From NCBI RefSeq assembly GCF_018449475.1, contig NZ_JAHCQH010000004.1:236791-300790 (forward strand): DNA of 64,000 nt, read 5' to 3'. Below are positions 32,877-42,345 of this stretch, in pieces. This DNA comes from Ancylobacter radicis. GTDB taxonomy: Bacteria; Pseudomonadota; Alphaproteobacteria; Rhizobiales; Xanthobacteraceae. Within the stretch, counting starts at the first letter, position 1. Each line of letters begins with the position of its first letter. Made by a program: the position numbers and the translations under genes. The notes beneath the pieces are model-generated. The model did no database searches, was not told where the DNA came from, and saw only the letters and a program-made list of their open reading frames with translations.

Positions 32877-33977
32877 TCAGAGCTCGGTGTAGCCGCCGTC
32901 CTTCCAGACGTAGACGACGTAGTCGAGATTGGTGCGGTCACCCTTCTTGTCGAAGGTCAGCTTGCCGAGCACCGTGTCGAAAGCCGCGCCCGAGTGGATG
33001 TACTCGGCGACCTTCTTCGGGTCGAGCGACTTGGTCGCGTTGACAGACTGCTGGATCACCTGACCGGCGGCGTAGGAGTAGAGAACATAACCTTCCGGGT
33101 CGATGTTCTTCTTCTTGAACTCCTCGACGACCTTGGTCGCGGCCGGGTTCTTGCGCGGATCCGGGCCGAAGGTCATGAGGGTGCCGGCGGCGCCCGGACC
33201 GGCGATGGTCCAGAACTCCTTGTCGGTGATGCCGTCGCCCGAGAACAGGACGGTGGTCATGCCCTGGTCGCGCATCTGGCGCACGATCAGGCCGGCCTCG
33301 GTGTGCAGGCCGCCATAATAGAGCACGTCGACATTCGCCGCCTTGAGCTTGGAGACGAGGGCCGAATAGTCCTTCTCACCCGGATTGATGCCTTCATAGA
33401 CGACTTCCTTGACGCCGCCGGCATTCATGGCCTTCTGCGTCTCGTCCGCCAGACCCTTGCCGTAGGGGGTCTTGTCGTGGACGATGCCGATCTTCTTGCC
33501 CTTCAGGTTCTTGATGATGTACTCGGCGGCAACGGCGCCCTGCTGGTCATCGCGGCCGCAGGTGCGGAACACGTTGGCGAGGCCGCGCTCGGTCAGCTTC
33601 GGGTTGGTCGAGGCCGGGGAGATGGCGAGCACGCCGGCTTCGGCATACTGCTCGGAGGCGGGGATCGACACGCCCGAGTTGAAGTGGCCGATCACGAACT
33701 TCACGCCGTCGGCGATGAACTTGTTGGCGACCGAGATGCCCTGCTCGGGCTTGGAGGCGTCGTCGCCGACCACGATCTCGACCTTCTGGCCGAGCAGGCC
33801 ACCGGTCGCGTTGACATCGGCCGCCCACTGGTCGGCGCCGTTCTTGAGCTGCGCGCCGAAAGTGGCGTTCGCACCGGTGATCGGGCCGCCGACGCCGACT
33901 TTAACCTGCGCCGAGGCGGGAACGGCCAGCGCCGCCATGGCGCCGAGCGCGATGCCCGCAAACAGAAGCTTCTTCAT
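32877..33977 (-). CDS. livJ: Branched-chain amino-acid ABC transporter substrate-binding protein
   Basis: The periplasmic binding protein that delivers Leu/Ile/Val or related amino acids to LivHMGF. It is 366 residues from ATG 33977, chosen for AGGAGAG directly upstream and the signal peptide MKKLLFAGIALGAMAALAVP...AQ. The mature part starts VKVGVGGPITGANATFGAQL. The family's IGHFNSGVSIPASEQYAEAG and the cysteine in RTCGRDDQQG are present. It is the last gene of the minus-strand operon, 128 bases after the DUF6867-like gene. That gap may hold a separate promoter or processing site giving higher binding-protein expression. Substrate specificity is inferred only. Confidence 0.93.
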   Translation of the reverse strand: MKKLLFAGIALGAMAALAVPASAQVKVGVGGPITGANATFGAQLKNGADQWAADVNATGGLLGQKVEIVVGDDASKPEQGISVANKFIADGVKFVIGHFNSGVSIPASEQYAEAGVLAISPASTNPKLTERGLANVFRTCGRDDQQGAVAAEYIIKNLKGKKIGIVHDKTPYGKGLADETQKAMNAGGVKEVVYEGINPGEKDYSALVSKLKAANVDVLYYGGLHTEAGLIVRQMRDQGMTTVLFSGDGITDKEFWTIAGPGAAGTLMTFGPDPRKNPAATKVVEEFKKKNIDPEGYVLYSYAAGQVIQQSVNATKSLDPKKVAEYIHSGAAFDTVLGKLTFDKKGDRTNLDYVVYVWKDGGYTEL

Positions 33978-34105
33978 GAACTTCTCTCCTGATTCTGGAA
34001 GGGTGGTCTTCGCAGCCTGAGCGGACAGGAAGCTCGCGCCCCGATCCGCCATCATGCTCTTTTCCGTCCTCGTGTCGACGAGGAAGCGAAACTTGGTGAA
34101 GCCGC

Positions 34106-34579
34106 TCACACGCGGTCGCCGGGCGCCTCGCGGGAGGTGCCTTCGAGCCAGCCGAACGGCCCCGACTGACGGTAGATCCAGCCATAGCGCGTCGCCATCT
34201 GGCTCGCCCGCTCAGAACGGAAGCCGAGGGTGACGAGCGCCATGAGGAACGCCGTGTCGGTCAGGAAATAGTGCGCGGACAGCAGCGTGCCCTCGAACAG
34301 GGCGAAGTGGAAGAAGCGCACCACGCAGCCCAGCAGGATGGCGTAGAGCACGGCCTGGCGGTAGCCGCGCCAGGTGCGGGCGATCGAGCGCCCGGTGAAC
34401 CAGGCCGCGCCGCCGCCGAGGAACACGCTGACCAGCAGAAAGTCGCCGAGCGAGACCTCGATCACCAGATCGGGCGCGATGACGGCCGCGACCAGGCTGG
34501 CGATGACGACAAGGGCGGGGACGACCACCGCGAGGCTGGTCGTCGGGCCCTGGGAGATGAGGGTTCCTTGGGTCGCCAT
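34106..34579 (-). CDS. DUF6867-like membrane protein of the liv operon
   Basis: A 157-residue inner-membrane protein with about four hydrophobic segments (LAVVVPALVVIASLVAAVIAP, GDFLLVSVFLGGGAAWF, AVLYAILLGCVVRFFHFALF, FLMALVTLGF) and a hydrophilic C-terminal tail containing MATRYGWIYRQSGPFGWLE. It starts 2 bases after the livF stop and is followed by livJ. I associate this type with the DUF6867 family found in liv operons of Rhizobiales. It is not a standard permease component and its job in transport is unknown. Confidence 0.75.
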   Translation of the reverse strand: MATQGTLISQGPTTSLAVVVPALVVIASLVAAVIAPDLVIEVSLGDFLLVSVFLGGGAAWFTGRSIARTWRGYRQAVLYAILLGCVVRFFHFALFEGTLLSAHYFLTDTAFLMALVTLGFRSERASQMATRYGWIYRQSGPFGWLEGTSREAPGDRV

Positions 34580-34581
34580 GC

Positions 34582-35360
<779 letters not shown>

Positions 35361-35364
<4 letters not shown>

Positions 35365-36326
35365 GGATTGGCTCCCGTGGAATGGCCGCCGGTGTCGATG
35401 CCGATCTCGGCCTCGACCTCCTCCACCGCGTCCTCGTCGACGCCGAGATAGGCGGCGATGACGCGCGGGTCGTTCTTCACATAGTCGGGCGTGCCGTCGG
35501 AGATCTTGGTGCCGTAATCGAGCACGACCACGTGGTCGGAAATCTCCATCACCACGCTCATGTCATGCTCGATCAGCAGGATCGAGGTGCCATGCTCGGC
35601 GCGGATCGAGCGCAGCAGATTGTTGAGTTCCAGGCTCTCGCGCGGGTTGAGGCCGGCGGCGGGCTCGTCAAGGCAGAGCAGGATCGGCTCCGAGCACATG
35701 GCGCGGGCGATCTCCAGCCGGCGCTGCGCTCCATAGGGCAGGTCGCCGGCCGGATCGTCCGCGCGCTCGGTGAGGTCGACCTTGTCGAGCCAATACTTGG
35801 CCTTTTCGGTGGCCGCGCGCTGGGCCGCGTTCCAGCCCGGCAGGCCGAACAGGCCCTTGAGCGAGAAGCCGGAGGCCAGCATCAGCGCATTGTGCTGGGC
35901 CACCATCAGGTTTTCCAGCACGGTCATGCCGGTGAACAGGCGGATGTTCTGGAAGGTGCGCGCCACCTTCGCCTCGCCGGAGACGCGGTAATCGGGCAGG
36001 CGTTCGAGCAGATAGACGCTCGATCCCTTGCCGACCATGCCGCGCTCGCCGATGAGCGTGAGCCGGGCCACTTCCTCCGGCGTCGGCGCGCGGCCATGGC
36101 CGAGCACCAGCCGGCCCTCGCTCGGCTTGTAGAAGCCGGTGATACAGTTGAACACCGTGGTCTTGCCGGCGCCGTTCGGGCCGATCAGCGCGGTGATCTG
36201 GCCGCGGCCGACCTTGAAGCTCAGGTCGTTGACCGCGACGAGGCCGCCGAAGCGCATGAACAGATGTTCGACGGAGAGGATGGGGTCGGCCTCCCAGACG
36301 GGAATGCCGGTGTCGAGGGTCGCCAT
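35361..36326 (-). CDS. livG: Branched-chain amino-acid ABC transporter ATPase LivG
   Basis: The second ATPase of the Liv importer, 321 residues. Walker A GPNGAGKTT follows IGPNGAGKTTVFNCITGFY. Walker B is ILLCLDEPAAGLNP. The signature motif is the degenerate GAQRRLEIARAM rather than LSGGQ, which is normal for LivG. The C terminus carries an acidic extension of about 30 residues (YLGVDEDAVEEVEAEIGI) beyond the common end, as in other Rhizobiales. It overlaps livF by four bases and livM by one (TGATG). Confidence 0.96.
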
Positions 36327-37759
36327 CAGCCGTGACCCTCCTTGACGTGATCGCCGGACACCGCCTTGCGCTCCTTCAGAAAGATGGTGGGATCGCGGGT
36401 CGAGACGAGGCCGCGGGGCTTCCAGACCATGATCGCGACCATGGCGAAGCCGAACAGCAGCATGCGGTAGAGGCTCGGGTCGAAATCATTGCCGAAGACC
36501 TGGGTGAGGAAGCCGAGATTGCGCAGCATTTCCATGCCGCCCATCATCACCGCCGCCGCCACCGCGACGCCGATCTGCGAGCCCATGCCGCCGAGCACCA
36601 CGATGGCGAGGATCATCGCCGAGATGTCGAAGGTGAAGCTCTCGGGCGAGACGAAGCCGGCGCGCACCGCGAAGAAACAGCCCGCGAAGCCGCCGAACAT
36701 GGCGCCGGTGGCAAAGGCGGAGAGCTTCACATTGGTGGTGTTGATGCCGAGCGAGCGGCAGGCGATCTCGTCCTCGCGCAGGGCTTCCCAGGCGCGCCCG
36801 ACCGGCAGCTTGCGCAGCCGCACCGTCACGAAGGCGGTGAGCATCGCCAGAGCGAGGATGACGAAATACAGGAAGATGATGCGGTGCATCGGGTCGAAGG
36901 GAATGCCGAACAGCGCCGCGAAGCCGTCCTCGCTGGCATTGAACGGGATGCCGAAGAAGGTGGCGCGCGGGATCGACGCGATGCCGGCGCCGCCGCCGGT
37001 GAAGTCCACCCAGTTGATCAGCACGAGGCGGATGATCTCGCCGAAGGCCAGCGTCACGATGGCGAGATAGTCGCCGCGCAGGCGCAGCACCGGGAAGCCG
37101 AGGATCATGCCCCAGACACCGGCGAACAGGCCGGCCATGGGCAGGCAGATCCAGAACGCCCAGTTGGCCCAGAAGGTCTCGCCGAGCAGGCCGGCGAAGA
37201 AGTCGTTGATCGGCGCCGAGGTCGCCAGCAGCGCGTAGGTGTAGGCGCCGACGGCATAGAAGGCGACATAGCCGAGGTCGAGCAGGCCGGCGAGGCCGAC
37301 GACGATGTTGAGACCCCAGCCGAGCATCACATAGGTGAGGATGAGGATGCCCAGATCGATCAGATAGCGGCTCTCGCTCAGGCCGCCGAGGCCCAGAACG
37401 GCCAGCAGCGGGAAGAAGATGGCGAGGCCGAGCAGCGCCGGCTTGACCGCCGGGCCGACCGTGGTGCCCATCCGGTCGAACACGGTGGGGCCGGTCGAGA
37501 TGCGCGGGCGCCGGTTCGGCGACCAGACGGTCAGATTGAGGATCAGGCGCCCGACGAAGATGATGCCGACCATGACGGCGAGCGTCATCGGGCGGTAGGT
37601 GAGGCCGAGCGCCCCGTCGATGACGATGGTCTCGAAGCCGATCAGCGGGCCGAACAGGCCGAGGGCGACGAGGCCGGCGAGGAAGGCGTCCTTGAAGGCG
37701 TGCGCCATCAGGGGGGTGTGCGCCCGGGCGGGCGCGGTGTCGGCAAGTTGCACTGCCAT
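36326..37759 (-). CDS. livM: Branched-chain amino-acid ABC transporter permease LivM
   Basis: A multi-spanning inner-membrane permease, 477 residues, longer than the roughly 420 of E. coli LivM because of extra N-terminal segments ([20 protein letters not shown] and the following region). The core contains [28 protein letters not shown] and the EAA-like loop [19 protein letters not shown]. It pairs with LivH to form the channel. The gene shares one base with livG and starts 11 bases after livH. Confidence 0.95.
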   Translation of the reverse strand: MAVQLADTAPARAHTPLMAHAFKDAFLAGLVALGLFGPLIGFETIVIDGALGLTYRPMTLAVMVGIIFVGRLILNLTVWSPNRRPRISTGPTVFDRMGTTVGPAVKPALLGLAIFFPLLAVLGLGGLSESRYLIDLGILILTYVMLGWGLNIVVGLAGLLDLGYVAFYAVGAYTYALLATSAPINDFFAGLLGETFWANWAFWICLPMAGLFAGVWGMILGFPVLRLRGDYLAIVTLAFGEIIRLVLINWVDFTGGGAGIASIPRATFFGIPFNASEDGFAALFGIPFDPMHRIIFLYFVILALAMLTAFVTVRLRKLPVGRAWEALREDEIACRSLGINTTNVKLSAFATGAMFGGFAGCFFAVRAGFVSPESFTFDISAMILAIVVLGGMGSQIGVAVAAAVMMGGMEMLRNLGFLTQVFGNDFDPSLYRMLLFGFAMVAIMVWKPRGLVSTRDPTIFLKERKAVSGDHVKEGHG

Positions 37760-37770
37760 GATGGCCTACC

Positions 37771-38688
37771 TCAGACCTTCTCGACTTCCGGCCGGCCGAG
37801 CAGGCCCTGCGGCATGAAGATGAGGGTGATGGCGAGGATCGAGAACGCGGCCACGTCCTTGTATTCGATCGAGAAATAGGCGGACCAGAAGGTCTCGATC
37901 AGGCCGATCAGCAGCCCGCCCAGCACCGCGCCGGGGAGCGAGCCGATGCCGCCGAGCACCGCGGCGGTGAACGCCTTCACGCCGGGCACGAAGCCATCGG
38001 CGAAATGGGCGACGCCGTAATACATCATGTACATGACGCCGGCGACGGCGGCGAGGGCGGCACCGATGACGAAGGTCAGCGAGATGGTGTGGTCGACATT
38101 GATGCCGAGCAGCGCGGCCATCTTGCGGTCCTGCTCGCAGGCGCGCTGGGCGCGGCCGAGCGAGGTTTTCTGCACGAGGTACCAGAAGCCCATCAGCAGC
38201 GCGGCGGTCACCACCATGATGATGACCTGCTTCCAGGCCAGCGTGACCTGATAGCCGCCGGAATCCATCAGCACGATCACGTCGGTCACCATCGGCGGCA
38301 CCGGCTTGTTGCGCGGGCCCTGCGAGACCTGGACGAAATTGGCGAGGAAGATCGACATGCCGATGGCGGAAATCATCGGGGCGAGGCGGAAGGAGCCGCG
38401 CAGCGGGCGGTAGGCCACCCGCTCGATCGCCCAGTTGGTCAGCGAGGTGAAGAACATCGCCACCACCAGCACGATGGCCAGCGCCAGGAAGATGGAGGTG
38501 ATGCCGAGCACCGTCGTCAGCAGCAGGAAGCAGATCAGCGCGACGAAGGTGGACACCATGAACACATCGCCATGGGCGAAGTTCACCATCCCGATAATGC
38601 CAAAGACCATGGTGTAGCCGATGGCGATGAGCCCATAGATCGAGCCCAGCGTTAGCCCGTTTATGAGCTGCTGAATGAAGACTTCCAT
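37771..38688 (-). CDS. livH: Branched-chain amino-acid ABC transporter permease LivH
   Basis: The first gene of the liv operon, 305 residues with about eight membrane segments. Typical LivH stretches are FIQQLINGLTLGSIYGLIAIGYTMVFGIIGMVNFAHGD at the N terminus (shown here only as the family landmark region, residues 3-40) and GVKAFTAAVLGGIGSLPGAV, the EAA-type coupling loop. The upstream 375 bases contain an AT-rich promoter-like tract and an inverted repeat that may be an operator. Confidence 0.95.
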   Translation of the reverse strand: MEVFIQQLINGLTLGSIYGLIAIGYTMVFGIIGMVNFAHGDVFMVSTFVALICFLLLTTVLGITSIFLALAIVLVVAMFFTSLTNWAIERVAYRPLRGSFRLAPMISAIGMSIFLANFVQVSQGPRNKPVPPMVTDVIVLMDSGGYQVTLAWKQVIIMVVTAALLMGFWYLVQKTSLGRAQRACEQDRKMAALLGINVDHTISLTFVIGAALAAVAGVMYMMYYGVAHFADGFVPGVKAFTAAVLGGIGSLPGAVLGGLLIGLIETFWSAYFSIEYKDVAAFSILAITLIFMPQGLLGRPEVEKV

Positions 38689-38758
38689 TTTGTGTTCCGG
38701 CTCCCCTCAGCCGTTTGCGAACGCCGCACGCTTGTGGTGTGCATAATTTATAATCTTG

Positions 38759-38775
38759 CCCGCAACGTATGCGGG
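38759..38775. promoter_or_regulatory. Inverted repeat upstream of livH (candidate operator)
   Basis: CCCGCA-ACGTA-TGCGGG is a perfect 6-bp-arm inverted repeat 71 bases upstream of the livH start. It borders an AT-rich tract (38743-38755, GCATAATTTATAA), which is unusual in this GC-rich DNA and could hold the -10 region. The bound regulator is unknown. Confidence 0.5.
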
Positions 38776-39063
38776 TTCCCACTTCTAGCGCGCGTTACGC
38801 CCAGATACAATTCGATCGAAAGACGAAATGCAATCGATCGAAACAGGTGATGTATCGGTATTAGGGGACCTTCATGCTGATTTTCCTTGCCTTTCAAGGT
38901 TTTGTCGCAATTCCCCTCCACCCCCTCCTTTCGTCGACATCTTCATTTTTGTGTCATGTTTGCCGGGTTGCCCGCCGCCCGCATCGCTCGTCTTCCAAAG
39001 GCTTTCCGCGCACGTTATGCACAGCCAATGGGCGCCCGGCATGGGGCGGCGCAGGAGACGCGG
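38776..39063. other. Rest of the livH / flavin reductase intergenic region
   Basis: This is AT-richer than its surroundings. TCGATCGAAA occurs twice in direct orientation, at 38812-38821 and 38834-38843, exactly 22 bases (two helical turns) apart. The first is part of the perfect palindrome TTCGATCGAA. Reading frames that cross this stretch lack coding character, so I place no gene here. Confidence 0.5.
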
Positions 39064-39582
39064 GTGGACGAGAGCACAAGGCATACGCCGCATGAGGGGC
39101 ACAGCGTCGAGGCGGGGCTTTACCGCGAGGCGATGAGCCGTCTGGCGGCGGCGGTGCATGTCGTCACCACGCGCGGCGCGGAGGGGCGGGCCGGCTTCAC
39201 CGCGACCGCCGTTGCCTCCGTCTCCGACAGCCCGCCGACCCTGCTGGTCTGCCTCAACCGCCGGATCCAGTCGGCCCCCGCCTTCCGGCAGGCCGGCCTG
39301 TTCGCGGTGAACATGCTGAGCGCGGAGCAGGAAGCGGTGGCGCAGAGCTTTGGCGGGCGCGGCGGGCTCTCCGGCGAGCAGCGTTTCGGCGTGGGCTCCT
39401 GGCACGAGGGCGAGCTTGGCCTGCCGTGCCTGGCCGGCGCGCTGGCCGTGTTCGAGTGCCGGCTGATCGAGGCCCGCCATGTGGCGACGCATGACGTGCT
39501 GGTCGGGCGGGTCGAGGCGGTCACGCTCGGTCCCGCGCATCCCAGCCTCGTCTATCTCGGCCGCGACTTCCGCCGGGTCTGA
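39064..39582 (+). CDS. Flavin reductase family protein (RutF-like)
   Basis: A 172-residue NAD(P)H:flavin oxidoreductase of the FMN-binding split-barrel family. It supplies reduced flavin to a partner monooxygenase. The typical N-terminal EAMSRLAAAVHVVTT, GRAGFTATAVASVSDSPPTLLVCLN (in pieces) and FAVNMLS segments strongly resemble RutF/HpaC. GTG 39064 is preferred, with AGGAG 6 bases upstream; ATG 39028 is the alternative. No partner monooxygenase such as RutA lies nearby, so the actual electron acceptor cannot be named. Confidence 0.85.
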   Translation: MDESTRHTPHEGHSVEAGLYREAMSRLAAAVHVVTTRGAEGRAGFTATAVASVSDSPPTLLVCLNRRIQSAPAFRQAGLFAVNMLSAEQEAVAQSFGGRGGLSGEQRFGVGSWHEGELGLPCLAGALAVFECRLIEARHVATHDVLVGRVEAVTLGPAHPSLVYLGRDFRRV

Positions 39583-39588
39583 GGCTCA

Positions 39589-39652
39589 GAGCCTTTTCGA
39601 GCGAAGCGAATTCCGGTTCGCGTCAAGACAATGCGTCTGACCAAAAGCTCTA
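39589..39652. repeat. Rhizobiales palindromic intergenic element
   Basis: GAGCCTTTTCGAGCGAAGCG, then ATTCCGGTTCGCGTCAAGAC and finally AAAAGCTCTAG. It resembles the dispersed elements in Bradyrhizobium and relatives that read 'gagcttttccggcgaagtggataccggttcgcg...agctagagc'. It fills the gap between two convergent genes and may contribute transcription termination. Confidence 0.65.
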
Positions 39653-40837
39653 GGCGGTCTGACCGGCGACCCAGCCGGAGGCCCAGGCCCACTGGAAATT
39701 ATAGCCGCCGAGCCAGCCGGTGACGTCGACCACCTCGCCGATGAAATACAGCCCCGGCACGGTGCGCGCCTGCAGGGTGCGCGAATCGAGATCATCCGTA
39801 TCCACGCCCCCGAGCGTCACCTCGGCGGTGCGGTAGCCCTCCGAGCCGGTGGGCTTGAGGCGCCAGCCATTCACCGCCGCGTCGATCTTCTGCAGCATCT
39901 TGTCGGAGAGGTCCGCGAGATTGCGCCCGCCCGCCTCCCGCTCGGCAATCAGTTGGGCGAGGCGCTTGGGCACGATCTCGGCCAGCGCGGTCGCCGGGGC
40001 CTGCCGGCCATTGGCGCCTTTGACCGCGCGCAGGCGGGCGAACACGTCCGTGCCGGGCGCCATGGCGATCTCGATCTCCTCGCCCTCGTGCCAATAGGAG
40101 GACATCTGCAGGATGGCCGGGCCGGAGAGGCCGCGATGGGTGAACAGCATCGCCTCCTCGAACGAGGTCTTGCCGTGCCGCACCCGCGCCGGCACCGCCA
40201 CGCCGGCCAGCGGGGCGAGGCGCTCCAGCAGGCCGGGTTCGAGGGTGAGCGGCACGAGGCCGGGCCGCGTCGGCTGGAGCTTCAGGCCGAACTTGCCGGC
40301 GATCTCGTAGCCGAAGCCGGTGGCCCCCATCTTCGGGATCGACTTGCCGCCCGAGGCGATGACCAGCGAGCGGCAGGCGAGCGGCCCGGCGCTGGTGGCG
40401 AGCAGGAAGCCGTCTGCGCTGCGCTCGACCGCGTTGACGGCGGTGGTGAGGCGCAGGTCGGCGCCGGCCGCGCGCAGGCCCCCGGTCAGCATGTCGACGA
40501 TCTGCCGGGCCGAGCCGTCGCAGAACAACTGGCCGAGCGTCTTCTCGTGCCAGGCGATGCCGTGACGGTCCACGAGGCCGATGAAATCCTGCGGCGTGTA
40601 GCGTTTCAGCGCCGAGATAGCGAAGGACGGGTTGGCGGAGAGGTAGTTCTTCGGGGTGGTGCCGAGATTGGTGAAGTTGCAGCGCCCGCCGCCGGAGATG
40701 CGGATCTTTTCGCCGGGCGCGCGGGCATGGTCGATCACCACGACGCGGCGCCCGCGCTTGCCGGCCTCCCAGGCGCACATCATGCCGGCCGCGCCAGCCC
40801 CGATGATGGCGACGTCGACCGTCTCGGCCCGGCTCAT
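39650..40837 (-). CDS. BaiN/HI0933-family FAD-dependent oxidoreductase
   Basis: A 395-residue flavoprotein. The N-terminal FAD-binding GAGAAGMMCAWEAGKRG and the family fingerprint ISGGGRCNFTN are clear, as is the C-terminal GEVVDVTGWLGGYNFQWAWASG that closes the FAD site. This family (YhiN/BaiN, formerly HI0933) is widespread but poorly characterised; BaiN itself reduces bile acid intermediates, which is unlikely to be the role here. Its ATG overlaps the stop of the kamA-like gene by four bases, so the two proteins are probably made together. Confidence 0.9.
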   Translation of the reverse strand: MSRAETVDVAIIGAGAAGMMCAWEAGKRGRRVVVIDHARAPGEKIRISGGGRCNFTNLGTTPKNYLSANPSFAISALKRYTPQDFIGLVDRHGIAWHEKTLGQLFCDGSARQIVDMLTGGLRAAGADLRLTTAVNAVERSADGFLLATSAGPLACRSLVIASGGKSIPKMGATGFGYEIAGKFGLKLQPTRPGLVPLTLEPGLLERLAPLAGVAVPARVRHGKTSFEEAMLFTHRGLSGPAILQMSSYWHEGEEIEIAMAPGTDVFARLRAVKGANGRQAPATALAEIVPKRLAQLIAEREAGGRNLADLSDKMLQKIDAAVNGWRLKPTGSEGYRTAEVTLGGVDTDDLDSRTLQARTVPGLYFIGEVVDVTGWLGGYNFQWAWASGWVAGQTA

Positions 40838-41931
40838 GGCTGCGGCCCGCTGGCCGCCGTCTCATAGGCATGCGTGCCGCCGCAATAATCGGTGACGCGC
40901 CAGCCCTCGGGCGTGGCGTCGAGATAATCCGGCCCGACCGGCACCTTGCCGTAGCCGCCGGGGATGTCGAGCACATAGGTCGGCAGGGCAAGGCCGGAGA
41001 GCCGCCCGCGCAGCGCCCGCATCAGCTCCTGCCCGCGCGCTATCGGCAGGCGGAAATGCGCGGTGCCCGGTGCGAGATCGGGATGGTGCAGGTAATAGGG
41101 CTTCACCCGGCACTCGACGAGGGCGCGGAACAGCTCCGCCAGCGTCTGCGCCTCGTCATTGACGCCCCTCAGCAGCACGGACTGGCTGACCAGCGCGATG
41201 CCGGCATCGGCAAGGCGGGCGATCGCCGCCCGCGCCGGCGGGCCCAGTTCGCGGGCATGGTTGGCGTGAACCGCGACATAGGTGGTGAGCCGGGGATGGC
41301 GCAGCGCCGCCACCAGCGTGGCCGTTACCCGCTCGGGCGCCGCCACGGGCACGCGGGTGTGGAAGCGCACGATCTTCACATGGGCGATGCCGGCCAGCCG
41401 CGTCATCAACTCGCCGAGGCGGCGCGGGGAGGCGACCAGCGGATCGCCGCCGGTCAGCACGACCTCCCAGATCTGCGGATGGGCGGCGATATAGGCGAGG
41501 GCGGTCTCGATCGCCTCGTCCGACAGGCTGGTCTCGGCCCCCGGCCCGACCATTTCGCGGCGGAAGCAGAAGCGGCAATAGACGGCGCAGACCCCCACCA
41601 GCTTCAGCAGCACCCGGTCCGGGTAGCGGTGGACGATGCCGGGCACCGGGCTGTGCGCGTCATCGCCGATGGGATCGGCATCCTCCTGCGGCGTCGTCTC
41701 CAGTTCGCGCGCATCCGGCACGAACTGGCGGGCCACCGGATCAGCGGGATCGTGACGGTCGATCAGCGCGGTGAGCGTCGGCGTCACCGCCACCGCATAG
41801 CGCGCCGCCACGGCGTCGAGGTCATGGTCGGCAGGCAGCAGGCCGGCGCCGGCAAGCTCGTCCAGCCGGCGCAGCGTACGCGGCATGGCGGCCATGGGCG
41901 AGGGCGGGGTGGGGCGGGGCGCGGAACTCAT
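40834..41931 (-). CDS. epmB: KamA-family radical SAM protein (EpmB-like lysine 2,3-aminomutase)
   Basis: A 365-residue radical SAM/PLP enzyme. The [4Fe-4S] cluster cysteines C115, C119 and C122 form CxxxCxxC in CAVYCRFCFRRE. The downstream EVVLTGGDPLVASPRRL is typical of KamA homologues, and the short size fits EpmB, which makes beta-lysine for elongation factor P. Start ATG 41931 is chosen; a TTG at 41967 is possible. Neither epmA nor efp is in the window, so the EpmB assignment is by family only; lysine 2,3-aminomutase for catabolism is the alternative. It is translationally coupled to the BaiN-like gene. Confidence 0.82.
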   Translation of the reverse strand: MSSAPRPTPPSPMAAMPRTLRRLDELAGAGLLPADHDLDAVAARYAVAVTPTLTALIDRHDPADPVARQFVPDARELETTPQEDADPIGDDAHSPVPGIVHRYPDRVLLKLVGVCAVYCRFCFRREMVGPGAETSLSDEAIETALAYIAAHPQIWEVVLTGGDPLVASPRRLGELMTRLAGIAHVKIVRFHTRVPVAAPERVTATLVAALRHPRLTTYVAVHANHARELGPPARAAIARLADAGIALVSQSVLLRGVNDEAQTLAELFRALVECRVKPYYLHHPDLAPGTAHFRLPIARGQELMRALRGRLSGLALPTYVLDIPGGYGKVPVGPDYLDATPEGWRVTDYCGGTHAYETAASGPQP

Positions 41932-42021
41932 GCGCGGCTTTGTGATCGTTTCCGACTTTATCGGCAAGCCGCCCCATGCTGCACTGCGCTATATGACGCT
42001 CGATCCGAGGTGAGGTGCCCC

Positions 42022-42345
42022 ATGTTTGCGCGCGAGGAAGAAGTGCTGGCGGCGGCCGCGCGCTGGCGGCGCGAGGGGCAGGGCGTGGCGCTCGCCACCG
42101 TGGTCCAGACCTGGGGCTCGGCCCCGCGTCCGGTCGGCAGCCATCTCGTCGTCGACGCGGAAGGCCGCTTTCTCGGCTCGGTATCGGGTGGCTGCGTCGA
42201 AGGTGCGGTGGTCGCGGAGGCCACCGAGGTGATCGCCGACGGGCAGGCGCGGCTGCTGGAATTCGGCGTCGCCGACGAGACCGCCTGGCAGGTCGGCCTG
42301 TCCTGTGGCGGGCGCATCAGCGTCTATGTCGAGAAGGTCGACTGA
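42022..42345 (+). CDS. XdhC-type maturation protein, XdhC_CoxI domain
   Basis: A 107-residue protein holding only the N-terminal half of a standard XdhC: ATVVQTWGSAPRPVGSHLVV and GSVSGGCVEGAVVAEATEVI are the XdhC_CoxI hallmarks. XdhC proteins bind molybdenum cofactor and deliver the sulfurated form to xanthine dehydrogenase-like enzymes. The upstream open frame is not coding; GAGGTGAGGTG precedes the ATG. Its TGA shares a base with the next ATG (TGATG), which encodes the missing Rossmann half, so the two probably work as a complex. Confidence 0.9.
   Translation: MFAREEEVLAAAARWRREGQGVALATVVQTWGSAPRPVGSHLVVDAEGRFLGSVSGGCVEGAVVAEATEVIADGQARLLEFGVADETAWQVGLSCGGRISVYVEKVD

Noticed and set aside
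38828..39063. Plus-strand open frames before the flavin reductase start
   Set aside because: Pro/Phe-rich translation without similarity; the reductase start is better placed at GTG 39064 with AGGAG upstream.
40870..42021. N-terminal extension of the short XdhC gene
   Set aside because: The open frame lies opposite the KamA-like gene and has antisense composition; ATG 42022 begins the XdhC domain.
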